NCBI GenBank assembly: GCA_964594045.1
Contig: CAZQKR010000016.1
Span: forward strand, 1-64,000
DNA length: 64,000 nucleotides
Reading direction: 5' to 3'
Origin: UBA2365 sp964594045
GTDB lineage: Bacteria > Bacteroidota > Bacteroidia > Chitinophagales > Saprospiraceae
In this document: one piece after another, positions 53,838 to 61,816 of the stretch
How positions within the stretch are numbered: position 1 is the first letter of the stretch
How the letters are laid out: each line of letters starts with the position of its first letter
The notes under the pieces: model-generated
Databases searched by the model: none
What the model was told of the DNA's origin: nothing
Seen by the model: the letters and a program-made list of their open reading frames with translations, nothing else
Program-made: the position numbers and the translations under genes

Positions 53838-54962
53838 ATGAAGGCATTTAAATCCGGTCGGTATATCAGTCAAGGCTATCATAAAAGCTTTCAGCCTGAA
53901 TTCATTAACAGACAATTTTCCATAGAAAATATGGAAATACTGCAACTATTAAGTCAGGCAGACCGGGAATTGGGTCGATTGGATATGTATTCAAAATATA
54001 TTCCTGATATAGAATTATTTATAAGTATGCATGTAGTTAAGGAAGCTACGCAAAGCAGCAAAATTGAAGGAACGCAAACAAATGTAGAAGATGCAATTTT
54101 AGAAAAAGATGACTTGCCATTAAATAAACGGGATGACTGGCAGGAAGTTCAGAATTATATCAAAGCTATGGAATGGGCCATGAGCCAATTGGATATTTTA
54201 CCTTTCTCATCCAGGCTAATCAGAGAAACCCATCGCATTATCTTACAGGGAGTCAGAGGCGAAAAAAAACAAGCAGGTGAATTCCGTAAAAGTCAAAATT
54301 GGATAGGTGGTGCAACAATCAATGATGCCACATTTATTCCTCCGATTCATACTTCTGTACCGGAATTAATGAGTGATTTGGAAAAATTCATCCATAATGA
54401 ATCAATTCATTTGCCTGAATTACTAAAGATCGCGCTGATACATTATCAATTTGAAACGATCCATCCGTTTTTGGATGGAAATGGCAGAATCGGTCGTCTG
54501 ATGATTCCATTATATTTAGTAAGCAAAGGTATACTTCAAAAACCTGTTTTGTACATTTCCGATTTTTTTGAAAAAAACAGACACTTATATTATGATAAGC
54601 TTACCATCGTGAGGGAAAAGGATTCGCTGGAACCATGGTTCAAATTTTTCCTGGCAGGAGTAATTGAAACTTCAAAAAATGGTATTCATACTTTTGATGG
54701 AATTATGCAAATTCAAAAACAAGCTGATAATGCAATTCAAACTTTAGGCAGCAGAACCTTAAAAGCAAAAAGTGTATTGGATTACCTGTTCAGGAAACCA
54801 ATGGTTACAGCAGAAAAAGTAAGTGAAATTGCTTCCATTTCCATGCCTTCATCTTATAAACTGATTGCTGAACTGGAAAAGCTGGGAATCCTTAAAGAAG
54901 TGACCGGAGGACAAAGAAGTAGAATGTATATTTTTGATAATTATTTAAAAATGTTTAAATAA
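53838..54962 (+). CDS. Fic family protein with C-terminal winged helix
   Basis: The protein has 374 residues. Fic enzymes transfer AMP (or another phosphate-linked group) to a hydroxyl of target proteins. The active-site loop is complete: H209-P-F-L-D-G-N-G-R-I-G-R. An inhibition-type motif sits in the N-terminal Fic_N part (SSKIEGTQ around residues 73-80, an S-x-x-x-E-G pattern), so activity is probably self-restrained. After the core, residues 310-374 form a winged helix: LDYLFRKPMVTAEKVSEIA, SMPSSYKLIAELEKLGILKE. A repeated palindromic array lies upstream, which the C-terminal helix could bind for autoregulation. No antitoxin gene is adjacent. Confidence 0.93.
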   Translation: MKAFKSGRYISQGYHKSFQPEFINRQFSIENMEILQLLSQADRELGRLDMYSKYIPDIELFISMHVVKEATQSSKIEGTQTNVEDAILEKDDLPLNKRDDWQEVQNYIKAMEWAMSQLDILPFSSRLIRETHRIILQGVRGEKKQAGEFRKSQNWIGGATINDATFIPPIHTSVPELMSDLEKFIHNESIHLPELLKIALIHYQFETIHPFLDGNGRIGRLMIPLYLVSKGILQKPVLYISDFFEKNRHLYYDKLTIVREKDSLEPWFKFFLAGVIETSKNGIHTFDGIMQIQKQADNAIQTLGSRTLKAKSVLDYLFRKPMVTAEKVSEIASISMPSSYKLIAELEKLGILKEVTGGQRSRMYIFDNYLKMFK

Positions 54963-54977
54963 CATATAGAAAAAATG

Positions 54978-55065
54978 GAACACGGATGACACAGATTAAC
55001 GGATCAGCATGGATTTTTGATATATCGTCCAAAAACATCCGTGAAAATCCGTCTGATCCGTGTTC
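54978..55065. repeat. Intergenic palindromic repeat (CACGGAT type)
   Basis: GAACACGGATGACACAGATT at the left pairs with GTCTGATCCGTGTTC at the right, and inner AACGGATCAG and AAAATCCGTC also pair loosely. This repeat type is common between genes in Bacteroidota as I remember it. It sits between fic and the radical SAM pair. Confidence 0.65.
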
Positions 55066-55093
55066 AAAATAAAAAGTAAGCAATGTATATGAC

Positions 55094-56497
55094 ATGACCG
55101 ATCAAAACGAACTGAAAAAAGGACTGAAAATCCTGATGGTGAGACCCAAACCGTCTCCTGAGACCATAGGTTTGCAGCACCTGATGGTTGTGGAGCCATT
55201 GGAACTGGAGATCCTTTATGCACTGAAAAGACCGCAGGACGAAGCCTTGATCGTGGATCTGATCATTGAAAAAAAGCCGTTCAGCTATTTTTTGAATACT
55301 TTTCAACCTGATGTGATTTGTTTTACGGGTTATATTACGAATGTCGGAACTATTCTAACCTACTGCGAAGAAACAAAAAAATATTCCGGGGGAAGGATCA
55401 GGAATGTGGTTGGTGGCGTGCATTGTGAAGTTTGTCCCGAGGATTTTGATCATCCTGCGGTTGACTTCAGGGTGATCAGAAACGCTGGCAAGGTATTTAC
55501 CGGCATGTTGGATCATATTGCTGATGCAACTGCGCTTCCGGCAGGTATATTAAAATCGGGCGATACGGTGGATCCGCTCAGGTTGCCCCCTTTTGACTTC
55601 AGCACGGTACTTCCTGAACGGTCATCTGTTGCCAGGTACAGGCATAAGTATTTCTATATATTTCACGATAAAGTTGCCCTGGTCAAGACGTCTTACGGTT
55701 GCCCGTACCAGTGTTCCTTTTGTTTTTGCCGGGTGATCACCGACGATCATTATCATCAGCGACCTGTGAAAGAAGTGGTGGATGAACTGGAAAACATTCC
55801 TGAAAAAGAGATCTACATCGTGGATGACGATTTTCTCTTTGATAAAAAATGGCTGTCACAATTCATGGCTGAGCTCCGGCAACGCGGGATCAAAAAGCAT
55901 TTTCTGGTGTATGGAAGGGCTGATTTCATCGCCAGGCACCCTGAACTGATGCACGAAATGGCCAGATCCGGTCTCCGGACCGTGATCGTGGGTTTTGAAA
56001 GTTTTTCGGATGAGGAGCTCGATGCTTACAATAAAAAAATACCAGTCGGTTTGTACAAACAGACCATGGAAATACTCAACCGTGAAAAGATCGAAGTGTT
56101 TGCTACCATCATCGTTTCGCCCAAATGGGACAGGAATGATTTTCGTAATATGGTCCGTTCGCTTCAATCGCTGGGCATTCATTATGTCAATTTGCAACCT
56201 TTGACCCCGTTGCCAAAAACAGGGGTTCATTTTGACGACTCGAAGATCCTGATCAACCGGAAGGAATATGACAAATGGGATCTGGCTCATGTGACCGTAC
56301 AGCCGGAAAAAATGAGTGTTGCAGCATTTTATGAGGAGATCCTGAAAGCTTACCAGCGCATTTTATACAGGCCCAAAGTTTTGTTGAAATACCTGATGAC
56401 TTACCGGCCGGTGATGTTGTACAAGATGCTGATAGGTGGATACCGGGTAACCTTGCAATACCGCAAAAAAATTAAAGAAGCCAAAAAATATGCCTAA
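55094..56497 (+). CDS. B12-binding-type radical SAM protein 1
   Basis: The protein has 467 residues. Residues 10-170 form a cobalamin-binding-like domain (LKILMVRPKPSPET, DVICFTGYITNVGTI, NVVGGVHCEVCPEDF), though the D-x-H-x-x-G His that ligates cobalt is not clear. Residues 195-420 form the radical SAM core: GCPYQCSFCFC (C-x3-C-x2-C), IYIVDDDFLFDKKW, LVYGRADFI, VIVGFESFSDEELDAYNK and TIIVSPKWDRNDF. A helical tail closes it. The layout is that of the BchE/HpnJ-like group, which methylates, cyclises or C-C couples unactivated carbons. The stop overlaps the next start by 8 bp, so both are co-translated. Confidence 0.88.
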   Translation: MTDQNELKKGLKILMVRPKPSPETIGLQHLMVVEPLELEILYALKRPQDEALIVDLIIEKKPFSYFLNTFQPDVICFTGYITNVGTILTYCEETKKYSGGRIRNVVGGVHCEVCPEDFDHPAVDFRVIRNAGKVFTGMLDHIADATALPAGILKSGDTVDPLRLPPFDFSTVLPERSSVARYRHKYFYIFHDKVALVKTSYGCPYQCSFCFCRVITDDHYHQRPVKEVVDELENIPEKEIYIVDDDFLFDKKWLSQFMAELRQRGIKKHFLVYGRADFIARHPELMHEMARSGLRTVIVGFESFSDEELDAYNKKIPVGLYKQTMEILNREKIEVFATIIVSPKWDRNDFRNMVRSLQSLGIHYVNLQPLTPLPKTGVHFDDSKILINRKEYDKWDLAHVTVQPEKMSVAAFYEEILKAYQRILYRPKVLLKYLMTYRPVMLYKMLIGGYRVTLQYRKKIKEAKKYA

Positions 56498-57812
56498 GGT
56501 TTTATTCATACAGCCGACACAATATGCCGAGAATGGCAAGTTGTGCAAGCAGCGCAGGATCAATTTACCCGGGCTGGCATTTCCCTTGCTGGCAGCTTAC
56601 ACACCTGCACATTGGGAAGTTGAGCTGTTGATCGAAGTCGTGGATGACATCGATTTTGACCATGAAGCTGACCTGGTGGCGATCGGCACTATGGGTCATG
56701 CCACGTTCAGAGGGCTGGAGATCGCACGTGAGTTCAAAAAGCGGGGAATACCCGTGGTGATGGGTGGTTACATGGCTTCGATCGCCTGGGAAGAGGCGGC
56801 AAAACATGTGGATTCGGTTGTGATCGGTGATGCGGAGATCGCCTGGCCAAAATTGCTGGAGGATTTTGAAAAAACGGGAAAACTGGAACCCATCTACAAA
56901 TATCCGATACATGAATTAAAAAATTTACCTGTTCCAAGGTATAAGCTGTTGACCAAAAAGCCGATCGGGGCGATGTTGCCCGTTCAGGCAGGGCGTGGCT
57001 GCACTTTTTTATGTTCCTTTTGCTCGATCGCCTGTTTGTATGAAGGAAAATATTTGTTCAGGCCGGTGGATGAGGTGATCAGGGACATCCAGGCGGTCAA
57101 AAAGCTGGGTTTCAAACGATTTTACCTGATCGATGACAATATTGTTTCCAATCCAAAGTATCTGAAGGAACTTTGTGAAAAGATCACACCGTTGAAGATG
57201 AACTGGGCCAGTCAGTGCGCCTTGCATCTGGCCAAAAACAGGGAATTGCTTGAAGTGGTCAGGCGGTCAGGTTGCGACCTGATGAGTTTCGGGGTGGAGA
57301 GCATCAGTCAGGAAGCGGTCAACAGTCTGGACAAACCTTGGTTGAAAGTGGCCGATCACGAGGAAAACATCAAGAAATTGTCTGTTGCCGGGATCACGGT
57401 CAGTACTGAGATGATCGTTGGAACGGACTATGATACGGAAGATTCCATTCGCCAGACCTTTGAGTTTATTCACCGGAATAAAGTGCCGATACCCAGGTTT
57501 TACATATTGACACCCATTCCCGGCACGGAACTGCATAAGACCTTGATCGCTGAAGGTCGCATGCTCACGGATGACTTGAATTTGTTTGACGGAACGCGTT
57601 GTATACACATTCCAAAACTGATCGGTCCGGAAAAGCTGACGGAGATGTACTGGTGGCTGAATAACCGTGTATTTTCTTTGAGGAGTATAGTTTACAGGGT
57701 GTTTATGAATAAATACCTGTGGAAAAATCCGCAGATGCTCCTTTTTGCGTTGGCGATCAACCTGCATTACAGGCATTATGTGAAGCGGAAGGTGACGCCG
57801 AATATTTTTTGA
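56490..57812 (+). CDS. B12-binding-type radical SAM protein 2
   Basis: The protein has 440 residues. The cobalamin-like N-domain shows KVLFIQPTQYAENGK, LPGLAFPLLAAYTP, LVAIGTMGHATFRGLEIA and VVMGGYMASIAWEEAA. The radical SAM core has GRGCTFLCSFCSIACLY (C-x3-C-x2-C), FYLIDDNIVSNPKYLKELC, MSFGVESISQEAVNSLDK and EMIVGTDYDTEDSI. A conserved end (IPRFYILTPIPGTELHK) is of the DUF4070/HpnJ-like type. It overlaps the first radical SAM gene by 8 bp. The pair stands next to the acyltransferase/decarboxylase genes on the same strand. The substrate is unknown. Confidence 0.9.
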   Translation: MPKVLFIQPTQYAENGKLCKQRRINLPGLAFPLLAAYTPAHWEVELLIEVVDDIDFDHEADLVAIGTMGHATFRGLEIAREFKKRGIPVVMGGYMASIAWEEAAKHVDSVVIGDAEIAWPKLLEDFEKTGKLEPIYKYPIHELKNLPVPRYKLLTKKPIGAMLPVQAGRGCTFLCSFCSIACLYEGKYLFRPVDEVIRDIQAVKKLGFKRFYLIDDNIVSNPKYLKELCEKITPLKMNWASQCALHLAKNRELLEVVRRSGCDLMSFGVESISQEAVNSLDKPWLKVADHEENIKKLSVAGITVSTEMIVGTDYDTEDSIRQTFEFIHRNKVPIPRFYILTPIPGTELHKTLIAEGRMLTDDLNLFDGTRCIHIPKLIGPEKLTEMYWWLNNRVFSLRSIVYRVFMNKYLWKNPQMLLFALAINLHYRHYVKRKVTPNIF

Positions 57813-57932
57813 GGGAAATACAATTCTCCCAGTGATCCCGTAGATCAATATCTGCCTGAATCTCCACAAAAAGATAGAAATATAATTCTAAAGCAGGCTT
57901 GTTTCTGCGTTCATCTGCGCGATCTGCGGGAA
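57813..57932 (+). repeat. Direct repeat of about 120 bp, first copy
   Basis: This begins directly after the radical SAM stop and recurs at 58002-58126. Both share GATAGAAATATAATTCTAAA, TTCATCTGCGCGATCTGCGG and inverted ATCTGCGTGA/TTCATCTGCG arms. Confidence 0.8.
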
Positions 57933-58001
57933 ACAAAAAAACGCTACCAGATTTAGCTCATCTCAACAGATTTTTTTTCATATTTCTTCTAAATGATGAG
58001 A

Positions 58002-58126
58002 AGGGAATACAATTCTCCCGCTGATCCCGCAGATCAATATCTGCGTGAATCTCCACAAAAAGATAGAAATATAATTCTAAAGCAGGCTTGTTTCTGCGTT
58101 CATCTGCGCGATCTGCGGGAAATAAA
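58002..58126 (+). repeat. Direct repeat of about 120 bp, second copy
   Basis: Nearly identical to 57813-57932, with about 70 bp of unrelated spacer between the copies. CCGCAGATCAATATCTGCG inside it is itself an inverted repeat. It precedes a promoter for the lipoprotein gene. Confidence 0.8.
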
Positions 58127-58138
58127 AATAATGCAATT

Positions 58139-58170
58139 TTTGGTGATCAGGATGATAACAAGTATCTTTG
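58139..58170 (+). promoter_or_regulatory. Bacteroidota-type promoter for the FISUMP gene
   Basis: TTTG at 58139-58142 and TATCTTTG at 58163-58170 are separated by 20 bp, the consensus layout of -33 TTTG and -7 TAnnTTTG. The ATG is 73 bp downstream. Confidence 0.7.
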
Positions 58171-58243
58171 AGCAAGTTTTAACCCTTAAATTGCCAGTTT
58201 AAACACTAGCAACAAAGGAAATCAGTAATCAAAAAAAATCATT

Positions 58244-58978
58244 ATGTACAAAAATTTTTTACTTTATGCCGTTTTATTTGCCTCATCAGCAATTTTGTTG
58301 AATGCTTGTGATAAAGACAAGGATGATAACCCGCTGAATGGTGCTACTAATGCTCAGTTCAATGAAAATCTGACGTATGGAACCATGAAAGACCAGGATG
58401 GAAATGTTTATAAAACCATCACCATTGACACGATGACCTGGATGGCTGAAAACCTCCGCACAACAAAGTATAACGATGGAACAGTCATTCCTGATTTCAG
58501 CGAACCGGGTAACTGGGACAAACTTACTTTTGGAGCTTATTTCAATTACAACAGAACCCGAAACTCAGATTCACTTGCAACTTTCGGGCGATTATATAAC
58601 TGGCATGCAGTCAACACAGGTAAGCTTGCTCCCGAAGGCTGGCATGTGGCAACAATTGATGAATGGAAGGCTTTGGTACATTACCTGGGTGATTCTCTGA
58701 TTGCGGGTGCAAAGTTAAAGGAAACCGGCAACAAACATTGGGCATATGAAAATTCTGATGCCACTAACGAAACCGGATTTACTGCGGTTCCGGCCGGCGG
58801 AAGAATATTTAATGCTTATACGAATTTAGGATATTTAGGATATTGGTGGACTGCAAGTGAAGGTACCACAGTGGCCAATGCAAGTTTGGTAAGATTAAAT
58901 TATGATAATTCCAAAACAGATTTTTTCAGATTTATCAGGGAATTGGGTTTTTCTGTGCGCTGTGTTAAAGACAGATAA
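58244..58978 (+). CDS. FISUMP-domain lipoprotein
   Basis: The protein has 244 residues. The signal peptide ends AILLNACDKDK, a lipobox, and a Gly/Asp-rich spacer follows. The rest is one FISUMP domain (Fibrobacter succinogenes major paralogous domain): DQDGNVYKTITIDTMTWMAENLR, FGRLYNWHAVNTGKLAPEGWHVATIDEW, LKETGNKHW, NETGFTAVPAGGRIF and YWWTASEGT with the closing GFSVRCVKD. These are surface lipoproteins with C-type-lectin-like folds, thought to bind or organise at the cell exterior; a specific function is not known. A well-spaced promoter precedes it. Confidence 0.9.
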   Translation: MYKNFLLYAVLFASSAILLNACDKDKDDNPLNGATNAQFNENLTYGTMKDQDGNVYKTITIDTMTWMAENLRTTKYNDGTVIPDFSEPGNWDKLTFGAYFNYNRTRNSDSLATFGRLYNWHAVNTGKLAPEGWHVATIDEWKALVHYLGDSLIAGAKLKETGNKHWAYENSDATNETGFTAVPAGGRIFNAYTNLGYLGYWWTASEGTTVANASLVRLNYDNSKTDFFRFIRELGFSVRCVKDR

Positions 58979-59435
58979 CCTGTTTTTCGTATTTGATATG
59001 TGAAAAAACGATTGGCATGAGAACGCGCTTTCAAGCCCTATCTGGTGTTTTGGACAATAGATCTTTGCTTATGATCATCCAGGAAGGAATTTGAATGTAA
59101 TATCAGTTTTTAGGGATTCTGCATAGTGAGAGCAGAATTTTGAATGGTTTTTCCGAATTCAGTAGCCGTGCGAAACGGAACAAAGGCAAACAAACGGTTA
59201 AATGCAGATCTCCATGTCCAAATCATCAAATGATTGATGTCCAAAAAGATCAACGATGCGCCTGAACTTGAACATGATCTGACTCAAAATTTCCGTCTGG
59301 GCACAAATGGTTCAAAACTTCCAGACATGTTTTCGTGCAATATTTCTTTATCGCAGCAACTCTTTGGACAGTAAATTGGATCTGCTTTCATAAAGCTTCA
59401 CTTCAGAAACGCTTTTCCACGGATCCGGGACAAAA
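58979..59435. other. 455-bp gap without recognised genes
   Basis: No frame in this stretch shows a start with protein-like composition, and no repeat from elsewhere in the window was found. It lies between the FISUMP gene and the skp terminator. Confidence 0.4.
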
Positions 59436-59471
59436 AAAACGGATCCGGCCAATGATAGCCGAAACCGTTTT
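59436..59471. terminator. Terminator downstream of the skp gene
   Basis: AAAACGG (59436-59442) pairs with CCGTTTT (59465-59471), and inner GGC/GCC also pair. An A run precedes it, giving a T run on the minus strand, 33 bp beyond the skp stop. Confidence 0.7.
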
Positions 59472-59503
59472 TAAAATTCTCAACATCGTTATAAAAACTC
59501 TGT

Positions 59504-60010
59504 TTACAAAGCCAATTTTGCTTTTACTTTGTCAAATACGTTTTCAGTCTCGGAAGCATGTAAAATCACTCCGGTACTGGAATCGAAAATGAAAGTAAAA
59601 CCTTCTTCCTTGCCAACGGCCTGGACCGCATTCTGTATGGAATTCAATATGGGTTGGTAAAGTTCTTCTCTTTTCTTCAGTAAAGATTGCTGGATTTCAG
59701 TTTCAAAAGCCCTGATGGCCTCCTGTTCCTGTGTAAGCCCGGCTTCCCTTTCCTGCATCTGGAGCTTGGAAAGTGTTCCGCTGTTCACTTCCTCAACGTA
59801 TTTGGCATAATTCAACTCCAACACTTTCACCATGGAATCTCCTTTGGCCAGCATATCGTTTTGGTAGTTGGTCAGTTTTTGGTCAGCAGCCTTCACATCA
59901 GGATGGATCAGGATCAATTGAGTGGAATTCAGATAACCATATTTTTGCGCATGCACAAATGTTACTAAAAGAAGCATCAAAACTGTACTTAAAATCACTC
60001 TAATGTTCAT
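59504..60010 (-). CDS. skp: OmpH/Skp-family periplasmic chaperone
   Basis: The protein has 168 residues from the ATG at 60010 (MNIRVILSTVLMLLLVTFVHAQK), with a clear signal peptide cleaved near HAQ. The rest is the Skp fold: the opening strand KYGYLNSTQLI, two long charged helices with heptad-like spacing (LTNYQNDMLAKGDSMVKVLE and LTQEQEAIRAFETEIQQSLL), then the closing strands GFTFIFDSS and GVILHAS. Skp keeps outer-membrane proteins soluble on the way to the BAM complex. Here it stands alone, not with bamA as in many genomes. Confidence 0.88.
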   Translation of the reverse strand: MNIRVILSTVLMLLLVTFVHAQKYGYLNSTQLILIHPDVKAADQKLTNYQNDMLAKGDSMVKVLELNYAKYVEEVNSGTLSKLQMQEREAGLTQEQEAIRAFETEIQQSLLKKREELYQPILNSIQNAVQAVGKEEGFTFIFDSSTGVILHASETENVFDKVKAKLAL

Positions 60011-60129
60011 TGGTTTTGTTTTTCTGTATTTAGTTTTAAAATAAATCAATGTATGGACGAATTTCCCAATTCATTTTCCCATTTAAAGGTCAACTTTAAC
60101 AAGAAATTAAGAACCCGGCCTCAAAATGA

Positions 60130-60384
60130 TCACTCCTCTTTATTTTCAGGAGCGGGTTCAGTTTTAGCTTCAAGTTCCTTTTTTTTCTGTGTTTCAATTT
60201 CTCGGATATTCTCGTTGATCTCGGATTTGATATTGGCTTTGGCATTGTTGAATTCACGGATTCCTTGTCCCAAGCCCCTCATCAATTCAGGAATTTTTCT
60301 GCCACCAAAAAGAATCAGGACGATCAGAATGATGATGACCCATTCTCCTCCACCGGGCAATCCAAATAAAAATAAACTTTGCAT
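60130..60384 (-). CDS. tatA: Twin-arginine translocase subunit TatA
   Basis: The protein has 84 residues. A single N-terminal membrane helix (EWVIIILIVLILF) is followed by FGGRKIPELMRGLGQGIREF, the conserved TatA amphipathic segment with the F-G hinge, and then a charged tail. TatA lines the pore through which folded proteins with RR signal peptides cross the inner membrane. The glycine-rich start (LFGLPGGGEW) is usual in Bacteroidota. TatC is not in the window. Confidence 0.93.
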   Translation of the reverse strand: MQSLFLFGLPGGGEWVIIILIVLILFGGRKIPELMRGLGQGIREFNNAKANIKSEINENIREIETQKKKELEAKTEPAPENKEE

Positions 60385-60442
60385 AAAATAGATATTTTAT
60401 TGTTTAAGAGCTGCAAATGTAAAATTTATTGACATCTTTCAC

Positions 60443-61555
60443 TTAAATCTTGATAAATATTTTCCTCTTGTAAAGTATTAACAGCACCATCCAGAAAATT
60501 ATTACATGAAACAGGGCAAACATCAGCGAACCATTGAGATTTCCGAAAACCGGTTCAAAAATACCGGAATACAACCATGAATATCCGTTGATTACTTCAC
60601 CGGATGCCTGGTCTGTGAGCTGTATGGTGAATAAAATCTTGACCCAGACGACAGAAAGCACATATCCGAAAAGGGGATTGACTCCGTAAACTACAAAAAA
60701 TTGAGCCCATTTTCTCCACTTCAATACATCGATCAACCAGTAAAACAATGTCAGCAAAATGCTGGCGATCCCTCCGGTGTACAGAACGTAAGAACTCGTC
60801 CAGATCGGTTTATTGATCGGAAAGAACTGATCCCAGATCAAAGCAAGTATGATCATTATTACTCCGGTCCCTGCGATATATAATAAATTTTTCCTGATCT
60901 CCACAGTTGTCCTTCTCAGTGCCAGGCCGACGAAAAATCCGTAAATTACCGTGACTGCCGATGTGACCGTTGACAGAAGTCCTTCAGGTTCAAATGGAAT
61001 TCCGAAACCTTTGTACATATGTGCTTCGGTAAGAATGGCCGTATCGATCTGCTTCACCACATTGGTTTCCAGTTCGAACGGTGCATCACCGCCAAATTGC
61101 CAAAGGACATACCAGTAACCCAAAAGCATCACGATGGCCGAAACGATCAACTGCCACCTGTTCATTAGTAATACCAGGATCCCTGCAAGGCCAAAAGCCA
61201 GCGCGATCCTTTGCAAAACACCCAAAATCCTAAGGGAAAAGATATCCATATTGTAAAACGGGAAAGCATTGAGCAACAAGCCTATAATAAAGATCAATGC
61301 CACTCTTTTCAATAATTTTTTTCCTGCTTCCGTTGAATAATTATAATTGAACCTGCTGTATGAATAACTCATTGAAACACCGACAATGAACAAAAAAAAT
61401 GGAAATACCAGGTCAGTAGGCGTGCACCCGTGCCATTCCGCATGCAGCAAGGGCGGATAAACATGGCTCCAGCTTCCGGGATTGTTGACCAGTATCATTC
61501 CCGCAATGGTCAAACCCCGGAATGCATCCAGCGAAAGCAGTCTTTCTTTCTTCAT
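60443..61555 (-). CDS. DUF5009 / heparan-glucosaminide acetyltransferase-like membrane protein
   Basis: The protein has 370 residues and about ten membrane helices. The first helix carries LLSLDAFRGLTIAGMILVNNPGSW, the family signature, followed by HAEWHGCTPTDLVFPFFLFIVGVSMSYSYSRF with the His and Asp expected to act in acyl transfer. DUF5009/HGSNAT-like proteins acetylate amino sugars across the membrane. In Bacteroidota they are usually linked to glycan or peptidoglycan-sugar use. No sugar genes adjoin it; it is divergent from parE across 260 bp. Confidence 0.87.
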   Translation of the reverse strand: MKKERLLSLDAFRGLTIAGMILVNNPGSWSHVYPPLLHAEWHGCTPTDLVFPFFLFIVGVSMSYSYSRFNYNYSTEAGKKLLKRVALIFIIGLLLNAFPFYNMDIFSLRILGVLQRIALAFGLAGILVLLMNRWQLIVSAIVMLLGYWYVLWQFGGDAPFELETNVVKQIDTAILTEAHMYKGFGIPFEPEGLLSTVTSAVTVIYGFFVGLALRRTTVEIRKNLLYIAGTGVIMIILALIWDQFFPINKPIWTSSYVLYTGGIASILLTLFYWLIDVLKWRKWAQFFVVYGVNPLFGYVLSVVWVKILFTIQLTDQASGEVINGYSWLYSGIFEPVFGNLNGSLMFALFHVIIFWMVLLILYKRKIFIKI

Positions 61556-61750
61556 ATTTGTTGGTTTTTAATGAGTGATAAAAGTAAGTAATTCATACCA
61601 AAGCCGGCAATTTTCGGATCAGTTAATTTTCCGGTTTTTCAAAGGTATGTGCATTCCAATTCAGAACGACAGGAAGCAATGCAACAAATGCTCCAAAGCA
61701 ATTATTGCGCTTTGTGTGATTTTAATTTATAAAAATATCTAATATGTTTG

Positions 61751-61758
61751 TAACTTTG
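61751..61758 (+). promoter_or_regulatory. -7 box upstream of parE
   Basis: TAACTTTG is a perfect TAnnTTTG, 58 bp before the parE ATG. A TTTG at 61711 is too far upstream (36 bp) for the usual spacing. Confidence 0.4.
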
Positions 61759-61816
61759 AAGTTTGTTTTGAACAGATTGAACTTGTTTTCAGTGATCTGT
61801 TAAAATTTTAAGATTC

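Noticed and set aside
60053..60391. 112-codon plus-strand frame opposite tatA
   Set aside because: It is the complement of tatA, whose helix and FGGRKIPEL motif are unambiguous.
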